Below, piece after piece: positions 15,828 through 23,761 of a stretch of 27,143 nucleotides of DNA. The stretch comes from Desulfobulbus sp. (GTDB lineage Bacteria > Desulfobacterota > Desulfobulbia > Desulfobulbales > Desulfobulbaceae): positions 1 through 27,143 of the forward strand of contig JAUVLX010000009.1 of assembly GCA_030600525.1 (NCBI GenBank). The letters run 5' to 3'. Made by a program: the position numbers and the translations under genes. Under the pieces are notes generated by a model. That model saw only the letters and a program-made list of their open reading frames with translations. It was not told the origin of the DNA and made no database searches. Numbering within the stretch: the first letter of the stretch is position 1; the number at the start of each line of letters is the position of its first letter.

Positions 15828-18317
15828 ATGACAGAATCTTCTGAAATAACAGAAATGGAAAACCCGACCATATCCATCGAAAAAGAATTGAGTAAATCGT
15901 ACCTTGATTATGCAATGTCGGTAATCATAGGCAGAGCCCTGCCGGATGTGCGGGACGGATTAAAACCAGTGCATAGAAGGGCTCTTTTTGCCATGCGTGA
16001 ACTGGGCAATACCTATAATCGTCCTTATATAAAATCAGCTCGTATTGTTGGTGATGTTATTGGTAAGTATCACCCTCATGGTGATACTGCAGCCTATGAC
16101 ACTATAGTCCGTATGGCCCAGGTTTTTTCTTTACGTTATCCACTGGTTGACGGGCAGGGAAACTTTGGTTCCATGGATGGTGATTCAGCTGCGGCCATGC
16201 GTTACACTGAAGCACGAATGACCAAGCTTGATCAAGAACTCGTAGCTGACCTGGATAAAGATACGGTCGATTTTGTTCCCAACTATGATAATTCCCTGGA
16301 AGAGCCATCGGTTCTTCCTTCAAAAATTCCTAATATTCTGATTAACGGGTCTGAAGGTATAGCTGTTGGTATGGCTACCAAGATACCACCGCACAATCTG
16401 ACCGAAGTTATCAATGGCCTTCTTGCACTCATTGAAGATCCAAGTATAAGCGTTCACCAACTGATGGGGTTTATAAGTGGACCTGATTTTCCAACTGGGG
16501 GGTTTATTTGCGGCAGGGCGGGTATCCGTGAGGCCTATGAAACTGGCAGGGGGGTTATTACCATGCGTTCCTGCACCCATGTGGAGCCCCGCAGTAAAAA
16601 TAGTGAATCAATAGTCATTACCGAAATTCCCTATCAGCAAAATAAGGCAACCCTGGTTGAAAAGATTGCCCAGTTGATTAAGGATAAGCGGATAACATCC
16701 ATTGCTGAAATACGTGATGAGTCTGATCGTCAAGGAGTTCGCGTAGTTCTTGATCTTAAAAGGGATGAAATTCCAGATATTGTCCTCAATCAATTGTTTA
16801 AGATGACGCCGCTGCAAAAAAGTTTTGGTATTATTTTGTTATGCATCGTCAATAATAAACCTGAAATCCTCAATATAAAACAGATCCTGGAGCACTTTTT
16901 GGCTCATCGACGGACTGTAGTTTATCGTAGGAGTGCTTTTGAATTGCGTAAGGCAGAGGAAAAGGCACATATTTTAGAAGGTTTAAAGATAGCAATCAGT
17001 AACCTTGATGAGGTTGTGAAACTGATCAGGGCATCTGCCAGTCCGGGCGAAGCAAAGGCTGAACTGATAAGCCGCTTTGAACTTTCTGAAATCCAGGCAC
17101 AAACAATTCTGGATATGCGGCTGCAACGGTTAACTGGGCTTGAAAGGGATAAAATAATTAAGGATTATAATGAAATCCTTGAAAAGATAAACTGGTTAAA
17201 AAAGGTTCTTAGCGATGACGATCTGGTTATTAAGATTATCCGTGAGGAATTGGATCAGATAAAAGAAGATTACGGTGATGAACGTCGCACTGAGATAATA
17301 GACGCACCGGACGATATTTTACCTGAAGATATGATCATACCTGAAGATATGGTCGTAACTGTCTCACATACTGGGTACATAAAAAGGAACCCACTGAACC
17401 TTTACCGAGCCCAGCGAAGGGGGGGGAAAGGGGTCAAGGGGATGACCACTTTAGAAGATGATTTTGTGACCGACCTGTACACGGCCTTAAATCTTGATAC
17501 CTTTCTCTTCTTTACCAGCAACGGTAAGGTCTTTTGGAGAAAGGTGTATGAATTACCTCTTGCAGGTAGGGCAGCAAGAGGTAAGGCTGTGGTAAATCTC
17601 CTTGAACTTGGCAAAGATGAAAAGATGGCTGCCATCCTGCCCATTGCAGATCTCGCAAATGTGGATAATTCGCAGACTGTGTTGACTGTAACCAAGTTAG
17701 GCAGAGTCAAAAAAACTTTTATAACAGAGTATAAAAGACCGCTACGCAAAGGGAAACTCGGTCTGACAATTAAAGATGAGGATGAAATCCTCACTGCGGC
17801 TCTTACTACAGGGGATGACGAGATCTTCCTGGTCACCAAGAAGGGACTTTCTATCCATTTTCATGAATCCAAAGTGAGAACCATGGGCCGTCTAGCAGCC
17901 GGAGTGAAAGGCATTACCCTGGCTGAAGATGATGAAGTTGTCGGTGTAGCTGTTATTAAAAGTGATGATTCCATCTTAACCGTTACTGAAAACGGATACG
18001 GTAAACGGACGGCAGTGTCGGAGTACAAACTGCAAAATAGAGGTGGTAAAGGGGTTTTTGCTATAAAAACCAGCGAAAGAAACGGTAAGGTTGTAGGTGT
18101 GTTACCTGTTGTGGACGAAGATCAGGTCATGCTTATAGCTAATTCCGGTAAAGTAATTCGCATGGCCATGGATAATGTTCGCATCATTGGCAGAAATACC
18201 CAGGGAGTGCGCCTTATTAATCTTGAAGACAATGAAATTGTTGTCGGCATGTCTATGCTTGCCCGTGAAGAAGTGGTGGAGGATATAGAAGAAGATGAGA
18301 ATTCCGAAGATCAATAA
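15828..18317 (+). CDS. gyrA: DNA gyrase subunit A
   Basis: DNA breakage-reunion subunit of gyrase. The 829-residue product shows LPDVRDGLKPVHRRALF near residue 38, HPHGDTAAYDTIVRMAQ near 82 (the quinolone-determining region, with Thr87 and Asp91 at the usual Ser83/Asp87 sites), and the catalytic Tyr126 in AAMRYTEARM. The C-terminal beta-pinwheel carries the GyrA box QRRGGKG, which marks gyrase rather than topoisomerase IV, followed by repeated blade sequences. It ends in an acidic tail (VVEDIEEDENSEDQ), typical of gyrase. It overlaps the start of gpsA by 23 nt. Confidence 0.97.
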   Translation: MTESSEITEMENPTISIEKELSKSYLDYAMSVIIGRALPDVRDGLKPVHRRALFAMRELGNTYNRPYIKSARIVGDVIGKYHPHGDTAAYDTIVRMAQVFSLRYPLVDGQGNFGSMDGDSAAAMRYTEARMTKLDQELVADLDKDTVDFVPNYDNSLEEPSVLPSKIPNILINGSEGIAVGMATKIPPHNLTEVINGLLALIEDPSISVHQLMGFISGPDFPTGGFICGRAGIREAYETGRGVITMRSCTHVEPRSKNSESIVITEIPYQQNKATLVEKIAQLIKDKRITSIAEIRDESDRQGVRVVLDLKRDEIPDIVLNQLFKMTPLQKSFGIILLCIVNNKPEILNIKQILEHFLAHRRTVVYRRSAFELRKAEEKAHILEGLKIAISNLDEVVKLIRASASPGEAKAELISRFELSEIQAQTILDMRLQRLTGLERDKIIKDYNEILEKINWLKKVLSDDDLVIKIIREELDQIKEDYGDERRTEIIDAPDDILPEDMIIPEDMVVTVSHTGYIKRNPLNLYRAQRRGGKGVKGMTTLEDDFVTDLYTALNLDTFLFFTSNGKVFWRKVYELPLAGRAARGKAVVNLLELGKDEKMAAILPIADLANVDNSQTVLTVTKLGRVKKTFITEYKRPLRKGKLGLTIKDEDEILTAALTTGDDEIFLVTKKGLSIHFHESKVRTMGRLAAGVKGITLAEDDEVVGVAVIKSDDSILTVTENGYGKRTAVSEYKLQNRGGKGVFAIKTSERNGKVVGVLPVVDEDQVMLIANSGKVIRMAMDNVRIIGRNTQGVRLINLEDNEIVVGMSMLAREEVVEDIEEDENSEDQ

Positions 18318-19317
18318 AACAGCGGTCATTGGTGCCGGGAGCTGGGGAACGTCCCTCGCAATTCTGTTGGCAAGAAAGGGTGAACAGATATCGCTTTGGG
18401 GCCATGAGCCAGAGCATATTGAAGAGCTAAAAAAAAATCGTGAAAACATATCTTTTTTACCAGGTTTCAAACTACCGGCTGCTCTTGCCCTGACCAGTGA
18501 CCTTAAAGAAGCTGTAACAAATGCGCAGTGTGTCGTTATGGTCGTTCCCTCACACGCATTTAGAGGGGTATTTAAAAAAGTTTTACCGCTGCTCGCTGAG
18601 TCAACTTTGGTGGTTTCAGCGGTAAAAGGAATTGAGATCGGCACTCGAATGACAATGAATGAAGTGATGGTTGATGAGAGTAAACAATCACATCATAAAT
18701 ATCACTATGGTGTCCTCAGCGGGCCGAGCTTTGCAAAGGAAGTAGCAGAGAATCAGCCTACGGCTGTAACTGTTGCTTTTAAAAACGAGGACGCTGCCAT
18801 TGCTGTACAGAAACTATTTTCAACAGATCATTTCCGTACTTACTCATCTACAGACGTGGTCGGTTTGGAAATTAGCGGTGCTATGAAAAATATTATTGCT
18901 ATAGCAGCCGGTATATCTGATGGGTTGGGATATGGACTTAACACCAGGGCTGCACTTATAACAAGGGGACTGGCTGAAATAAGTCGTGTGGGTGTGGCTC
19001 TGGGTGCTGACAAGGCAACGTTTGCAGGCCTGGGGGGAATGGGTGACCTGGTACTGACATGCACCGGGGATTTGAGTCGTAATCGTACTGTGGGCCTGGC
19101 CCTTGGAGCGGGTAAAAAACTGGACCATATTCTTGCGGAAATGACCATGGTGGCAGAAGGGGTCAAAACTACTAAATCCTGTTATAATTTGGCCAAAAAA
19201 ATGGATGTAGACATACCTATTATTGATCAGGTCTACCAGGTTATCTATGAAGATAAATCATGTAGAGCGGCTGTAAACGATCTCTTTGGCAGGGACTTAA
19301 AAAAGGAAAACTGCTGA
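18295..19317 (+). CDS. gpsA: Glycerol-3-phosphate dehydrogenase [NAD(P)+]
   Basis: Reduces dihydroxyacetone phosphate to sn-glycerol-3-phosphate, the backbone for phospholipid synthesis, in the cytoplasm. The 340-residue product has the N-terminal NAD(P) motif VIGAGSWGTSLAILLARKG, the VSAVKGIE segment, the GPSFAKEVA block, catalytic-lysine region ISGAMKNIIAIAAGI near residue 205, and NTRAALITRGLAEI. It overlaps gyrA by 23 nt and is probably coupled to it. Its product is the substrate of the glpD enzyme further downstream, so the two act in opposite directions. Confidence 0.95.
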   Translation: MRIPKINKTAVIGAGSWGTSLAILLARKGEQISLWGHEPEHIEELKKNRENISFLPGFKLPAALALTSDLKEAVTNAQCVVMVVPSHAFRGVFKKVLPLLAESTLVVSAVKGIEIGTRMTMNEVMVDESKQSHHKYHYGVLSGPSFAKEVAENQPTAVTVAFKNEDAAIAVQKLFSTDHFRTYSSTDVVGLEISGAMKNIIAIAAGISDGLGYGLNTRAALITRGLAEISRVGVALGADKATFAGLGGMGDLVLTCTGDLSRNRTVGLALGAGKKLDHILAEMTMVAEGVKTTKSCYNLAKKMDVDIPIIDQVYQVIYEDKSCRAAVNDLFGRDLKKENC

Positions 19318-19332
19318 GAGGTCTTTCCCAAT

Positions 19333-19370
19333 AAAGAATATGATGTTTGGTATCTTCATATTCTTTTGCT
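19333..19370 (+). terminator. Possible AT-rich terminator after gpsA
   Basis: An 11-bp perfect stem, AAAGAATATGA (19333-19343) and TCATATTCTTT (19356-19366), has a 12-nt loop and a pyrimidine-rich stretch after it. It is weak because the stem is AT-rich and the T-run is interrupted. Confidence 0.5.
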
Positions 19371-19400
19371 CTTTGTCTTTCCTCTAAAGGATGGTTCACA

Positions 19401-20480
19401 ATGAATAATAAATGGAAGAATATCCTTTATTTCCTTTTTATGGTCATGCTGATTACAGGATGTGCCTCCCAAAAAGCAGATGTGGTTGACACTGCATCCG
19501 AGGGACAGTCCAGCACCTTTCCAGTGCAGCTCCCCGCGACCTTTGTCGGAAAAATTGCCTGCACTGAGTGCGATTACGTGAACATCGACTTGAACCTGCG
19601 CCCAGATCACCTCTACCAACTGCGTAAGACTTGGTACGCAGACAATGAGGTGATTAAAAGTGAGGCGCAGATGCGGAAATGGCGGTTTGATGATAAGGAA
19701 AATTTGATTATTCTTGGGAAAGGAAAAGGAGCCCTTAAAACATACAGTATCAAAAATGCGGAGACACTCAACTTTCTTGATTTAGAGGGAGAAGTTAAGA
19801 GTGATTTAATACAGTATGAGCTTAAAAAAAAGGAGACCTTCGATCCTTTTCCTGATGTTATTAAAATGCGGGGTATGTATAGATCTTCCGGTAATACCCA
19901 TGTCTTGAAAGAATGTTCCAGCGGACTTGATTTTCTTGTTGATCCCAGCGGAAAATTCACTGAACTTGACAGGGCTTATCGCAATACACCCCATGAAAAA
20001 GACAGAGCGCTACTGGTTTCCTTTCAGGGAAAGCTTCTACCTACAAGAAAAGGCAGACTACTCAGAGATAACGATATTATGGTAGTAACTGGTTTTAACA
20101 GGCTTTATCCTGACCAGGACTGCAATGGTAATATTTTGAAAAACAATCTCTTTGGAATCCATTGGGCAGCGGTTGAAATTGCAGGGAAGAGGTTGGATGC
20201 AAAAAGCAAAGCACCTTTTTTTGTGCTTGAGGCTAAGGGGAACAAGGTAAAAGGATATGCCGGATGTAACCGATTTTTCGGTACCTTTCTTTTTAAAGGG
20301 GACGTTTTTATTTTTAACAAACTCGCTTCAACTCGAATGGCCTGTCCCGATAGTGTCTCCATTGAAAATGTTTTTTTTGCAGCCTTAGATAAGACAGAAT
20401 CGCACAGGATAGAAAAAGATATTTTGGTTCTTCTTGATAAAAACGAAGAAATAACGATGAAGCTTCAAGAAAAAAAATAG
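19401..20480 (+). CDS. Lipoprotein with NlpE-like and META domains
   Basis: Predicted envelope lipoprotein of 359 residues. The ATG at 19401 is chosen because it follows AAAGGA and begins a clear lipoprotein signal (basic start, hydrophobic core, lipobox LITGC with the lipidated Cys at about residue 20). The N-terminal part (about 45-140) resembles an NlpE-type domain with two cysteines in IACTECDYVNIDL. A middle region follows, and the C-terminal part (about 260-350) is META-like, with AGCNRFFGTF and a later ACP cysteine. Such proteins occur in envelope stress sensing and heat-shock-linked contexts, but the function here is unknown. The open frame begins further upstream; that extra part is not likely to be translated. 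Confidence 0.75.
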   Translation: MNNKWKNILYFLFMVMLITGCASQKADVVDTASEGQSSTFPVQLPATFVGKIACTECDYVNIDLNLRPDHLYQLRKTWYADNEVIKSEAQMRKWRFDDKENLIILGKGKGALKTYSIKNAETLNFLDLEGEVKSDLIQYELKKKETFDPFPDVIKMRGMYRSSGNTHVLKECSSGLDFLVDPSGKFTELDRAYRNTPHEKDRALLVSFQGKLLPTRKGRLLRDNDIMVVTGFNRLYPDQDCNGNILKNNLFGIHWAAVEIAGKRLDAKSKAPFFVLEAKGNKVKGYAGCNRFFGTFLFKGDVFIFNKLASTRMACPDSVSIENVFFAALDKTESHRIEKDILVLLDKNEEITMKLQEKK

Positions 20481-20500
20481 TAGGTAATCCTGCAAAATTG

Positions 20501-20620
20501 TTTTTTGCCCAAACTTTTCGTTATCCTCAACAAAACATCCTCGGAGGTAAGTGTAAACTCCGATATTCATTATATACCAGCTATAATTTTTTTAGCATGC
20601 TTAAGCCTTGGACCCAAAAT
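20501..20620. repeat. Dispersed repeat element, copy C (diverged)
   Basis: Shares blocks with the element at 26075-26291 and, more weakly, with 1-135: GCCCAA, TTCGTTAT, ATCCTCGG, TATATA, TTTTTT..AGCATGC and a CCTTG run. It also carries a hairpin module (CGGAG...CTCCG, about 20543-20561) that is nearly the same as one inside the left arm of the 26-kb copy. Clear terminal inverted repeats are not recognisable here, so this copy is probably decayed. Confidence 0.5.
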
Positions 20621-20650
20621 CTAACTACTAAAGATACCCAGTAGTGTTAG
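20621..20650. promoter_or_regulatory. Hairpin upstream of glpR
   Basis: CTAACTACT (20621-20629) pairs with AGTAGTGTTAG (20640-20650) with a 2-nt bulge and a 10-nt loop. It lies about 45 nt upstream of the glpR start. It could be an operator dyad for autoregulation or the end of the adjacent repeat element. No T-run follows, so it is not a good terminator. Confidence 0.35.
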
Positions 20651-20696
20651 AAATTTGCCCATAGCTCACCTTTTCATTGTCGATTAATATCAGCCT

Positions 20697-21452
20697 GTGC
20701 TAACTCAGCGTCAAAAAAAAATACTTACAATAGCAAGAGAGCTTGGAAAAGTAGGTGTTGATGAACTCTCAGCACAGTACGCTGTTTCCCCGCAAACTAT
20801 TCGTAAAGATCTTAATGAACTCTGCGAAAGGCAGCTTCTGCAACGGATCCATGGTGGTGCTATCATCGGTTCTGGTATCGAAAATGTTTCATATGAAGCA
20901 CGAAGGTTGCTGGCACCGGATGCTAAATTGGCAATAGGTCTAAAAGCAGCCCAACTGATACCCAATAACTGTTCATTGCTCATTAATATAGGTACAACCA
21001 CAGAGCAGGTTGCCCATGCCCTTATATCCCATCACGGGTTAATGGTGGTTTCCAATAATATCAACGCCTATGATATTATGAAACATTCTAAAGGGATTGA
21101 GCTTATAATATCTGGAGGCTTGGTAAGGTTATCGGACGGCGGTCTGGTGGGTGAAGCGGCTGTTGATTTTATTAACCAATTTAAGGCCGATTATGCAGTT
21201 ATTGGTGTATCGGCAATAGATGAAGACGGCGCTCTCCTTGATTATGATTACCGGGAAGTCCGTGTAGCCAAGGCCATTATAGCCAATGCTCGGCATATCA
21301 TCCTGGTTGCTGATCATTTAAAATTATCCAGAACAGCCTCTGTACGGCTTGGTCATATTTCACAAATCAATACTTTAGTCACCGATGTACCCCTTCCTGA
21401 AAAATTAAATTCCATCTGTAATGAACATCAGGTCACTGTCGAAATAGCCTGA
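20697..21452 (+). CDS. glpR: DeoR/GlpR-family transcriptional repressor
   Basis: Cytoplasmic repressor expected to bind glycerol-3-phosphate and control the glycerol genes that follow. The 251-residue product begins with a DeoR-type winged helix-turn-helix: QRQKKILTIARELGKVGVDELSAQYAVSPQTIRKDLNEL. It continues with LQRIHGGA, and the effector domain carries the family motifs NIGTTTEQVA and DGGLVGEAAVDFI. The start is a GTG at 20697 with no strong ribosome binding site, chosen because it matches the family N-terminus. It lies upstream of glpD on the same strand, separated by a 191-bp gap that likely holds its target. The effector is inferred from neighbours only. Confidence 0.85.
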   Translation: MLTQRQKKILTIARELGKVGVDELSAQYAVSPQTIRKDLNELCERQLLQRIHGGAIIGSGIENVSYEARRLLAPDAKLAIGLKAAQLIPNNCSLLINIGTTTEQVAHALISHHGLMVVSNNINAYDIMKHSKGIELIISGGLVRLSDGGLVGEAAVDFINQFKADYAVIGVSAIDEDGALLDYDYREVRVAKAIIANARHIILVADHLKLSRTASVRLGHISQINTLVTDVPLPEKLNSICNEHQVTVEIA

Positions 21453-21536
21453 TAACTTCTCTTTTCTGTATATTTTTCCCAGACCATTTTTTCTATTGAT
21501 GTTCCTTGCACACGTACGTCGAATTTTCAGAGTGTA

Positions 21537-21567
21537 TTTTCGCTTGAACATGTTTTTGTTTTCGTTT
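21537..21567. promoter_or_regulatory. Possible GlpR operator repeats before glpD
   Basis: Two direct repeats TTTTCGCTT (21537-21545) and TTTTCGTTT (21559-21567) lie 22 bp apart, about two helical turns, in the glpR-glpD gap. TTTCGTTT-like repeats are common in DeoR-family operators. No clear -35/-10 pair was identified with them, so this is a low-confidence call. Confidence 0.3.
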
Positions 21568-21643
21568 AGCGTTGTAAAATGCATCAAGTGAAATAATTAA
21601 TAGTTTTTTGTGAAAAAAGTCTTTCTGCTGAGAAGGGGCAGTC

Positions 21644-23158
21644 ATGCAAAAATCATTATACGATATTGCGATAATTGGTGGGGGCATCAATGGATGTGGT
21701 ATAGCCCGTGATGCTGCGGGAAGGGGTCTTTCAGTGCTTGTTTGCGAGCAGGATGACCTGGCAAGCGGCACCTCTTCGGCAAGTACCAAACTTATCCATG
21801 GCGGTCTCCGTTATCTGGAATATTATGAATTTCGTCTGGTCAGGGAGGCATTAAAAGAGCGGGAAGTACTTCTTCGAGCTGCTCCACATATTATATGGCC
21901 GCTTCGCTTCATTCTTCCCCATCACAAAGGATTACGCTCTGCATGGCTTATAAGACTCGGCCTTTTTCTCTATGATAACCTTGGCGGACGAGAATTACTT
22001 CCCGGTACCACCAGCGTCAATTTGTTAAACGATGAAGCTGGAAAACCCCTGAAAAAAATGTTTACCAAGGGGTTTGAATACTCTGATTGTTGGGTAATGG
22101 ATAGCAGACTGGTAGTCCTCAATGCAATGGACGCTGTAAAAAGGGGTGCCGATGTCCTCGTTCGTACCCGTTGTACATCGGCAGAACGTTCGGCGGATAA
22201 CTGGACACTTCACCTGGAGGATACCACTACAGGGGAAGAGAGTGAAGCTAAGGCGCGTATTCTTGTTAATGCTACAGGCCCCTGGCTGGACGACTTTCTT
22301 GATCACGTTACCCATGAGGAAACCAAGGAAAGTATCCGCATGGTTAAAGGGAGTCATATTATAGTCAAAAAAATGTTTGAGCATGACCGTTCCTATATTT
22401 TTCAAAATGATGATGGCCGAATCACTTTCGCCATCCCATATGAAAGAGACTTCACCCTTATCGGAACCACTGATGTCGACTATACTGGTGATCCGAGTAA
22501 GGTTGAAATAACAGCAGAGGAAATAGAGTACCTCTGTGATGCTGCCAGCGAATATTTCAGCCGTGGTATTACTCCTAACGATGTGGTCCACACCTATTCT
22601 GGGATCCGACCGTTGTTTGATGACGGTGCTTCAGATGCCAAGGCTGCAACCCGTGATTATATTTTAAAACTTGATAAAGGAAGAAATGATCAAGCGCCTT
22701 TACTTTCAATATATGGTGGAAAAATAACAACATATAGAAAGTTGTCAGAATCGGTTCTTGAAAAACTTTATTCATATCTCCCCCTAGCAGCACACAAAAA
22801 GTGGACTGAATCGCCCTCTCTTCCTGGTGGCGAATTTTCGGCAAATGATTTTGACTTAGAAGTAAAAAATCTGCAAAAGAGGTTTCCATTTATCGATTCC
22901 AGATTTGCCTACCGTCTGATGCGTACCTATGGGAAAAATGCTGAAATGCTTCTTAATGGCTCGAAAGACAAGGATAATCTTGGTACATGTTTTGGATCGA
23001 ACTTGTATGAAAAAGAAGTTCGTTACCTGATGGTCAATGAGTGGGCGCAGACAGCAGACGATGTATTATGGAGAAGGACCAATATGGGACTTTTCCTCTC
23101 CCGCCAGGAAGCAGCATTTCTTGATCAGTGGATGAGTGATAACAGAATCGATTCTTAA
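21644..23158 (+). CDS. glpD: Glycerol-3-phosphate dehydrogenase, FAD-dependent (quinone-linked)
   Basis: Oxidises glycerol-3-phosphate to dihydroxyacetone phosphate and passes electrons to membrane quinone. The 504-residue product is near the E. coli GlpD length. It opens with the FAD dinucleotide-binding motif DIAIIGGGINGCGIARDA and the GlpD/GlpA signature SGTSSASTKLIHGGLRYLEYYEF. Further conserved blocks are IGTTDVDYTGDP and YSGIRPLFDDG, with GGKITTYRKLSE in the C-terminal half. The ribosome binding site is GAAGGGG. It is preceded by glpR and followed by a transporter deletion scar and glpK, making a glycerol catabolic unit. Confidence 0.95.
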   Translation: MQKSLYDIAIIGGGINGCGIARDAAGRGLSVLVCEQDDLASGTSSASTKLIHGGLRYLEYYEFRLVREALKEREVLLRAAPHIIWPLRFILPHHKGLRSAWLIRLGLFLYDNLGGRELLPGTTSVNLLNDEAGKPLKKMFTKGFEYSDCWVMDSRLVVLNAMDAVKRGADVLVRTRCTSAERSADNWTLHLEDTTTGEESEAKARILVNATGPWLDDFLDHVTHEETKESIRMVKGSHIIVKKMFEHDRSYIFQNDDGRITFAIPYERDFTLIGTTDVDYTGDPSKVEITAEEIEYLCDAASEYFSRGITPNDVVHTYSGIRPLFDDGASDAKAATRDYILKLDKGRNDQAPLLSIYGGKITTYRKLSESVLEKLYSYLPLAAHKKWTESPSLPGGEFSANDFDLEVKNLQKRFPFIDSRFAYRLMRTYGKNAEMLLNGSKDKDNLGTCFGSNLYEKEVRYLMVNEWAQTADDVLWRRTNMGLFLSRQEAAFLDQWMSDNRIDS

Positions 23159-23226
23159 GAAACGGCAAAAAAAGAGTGTTAAATTGTTAATGCAAGGTTG
23201 ATAGTACTTCCGGTAAGGAGAAGTTA

Positions 23227-23650
23227 ATGCAGCTTGAGTTAAAAAATGTTTCCAAACAGGTCGGTAAGGAGACGCATCTTTATTGGGAAGTTTGAGTTTC
23301 ACCGTAGCCAGGCACGGGTGCAGTGGACACCCACCGGAACTAATGTCCCTGACTATCCCAAGCTCGCTCAACTCTGGTGGCAAAATGTTGCTGACGCGGT
23401 AATCGGTGACAAATCTCCACAAAAGGCTATGGATTCCCTTGCTGAACAACAGGACAAAGTCCTGGCACGCCTTGAAAGAGCAGGGGTGCAGGGGGAATGT
23501 GGTCCCAAATTGAATAAAAAACAGGATCCGCAATACTGGTTGAGCCAGCCTGTTTATCCCAAAGCCAAGCTCTATAACGAGAAGCCGAAGGGCATGACCG
23601 TTTATTATGATGAGCTTGTAAAAAGCTGGGCAGCAGCCGCCAAAAAATAG
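23227..23650 (+). pseudogene. Deletion scar: start of glpS fused to end of glpV (glycerol ABC transporter)
   Basis: A ribosome binding site (AAGGAG) and ATG at 23227 start MQLELKNVSKQVGKETHLY, the N-terminus of the glycerol ABC transporter ATPase GlpS, which stops after 22 codons (TGA at 23293). In another frame, from about 23285 to 23650, lies the C-terminal ~120 residues of the periplasmic binding protein GlpV (FEFHRSQARVQWTPTG, VPDYPKLAQLWW, KLYNEKPKGMTVYYDEL). The rest of glpS, the other ATPase and permease genes (glpT, glpP and glpQ) and most of glpV are missing. The junction lies at about 23280-23291. The glpV-like frame could start at an ATG at 23246, but a working product is unlikely. 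This could also be an assembly error. Confidence 0.82.
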
Positions 23651-23761
23651 GCCTGCTGCCCAGAATTTCAAGCGTTATGTTTTTGTTTCCGGCAAACAGG
23701 CTGTTTTCAGCCGATCGTTCGTCATTTTTCTGGTTTTATTCCAACTGTTTAGAGGGCTAAT

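Noticed and set aside
23246..23650. An intact 134-residue gene starting at the ATG at 23246
   Set aside because: Its N-terminal residues come from glpS read out of frame, and the rest is the C-terminal fragment of GlpV. A deletion scar explains it better.
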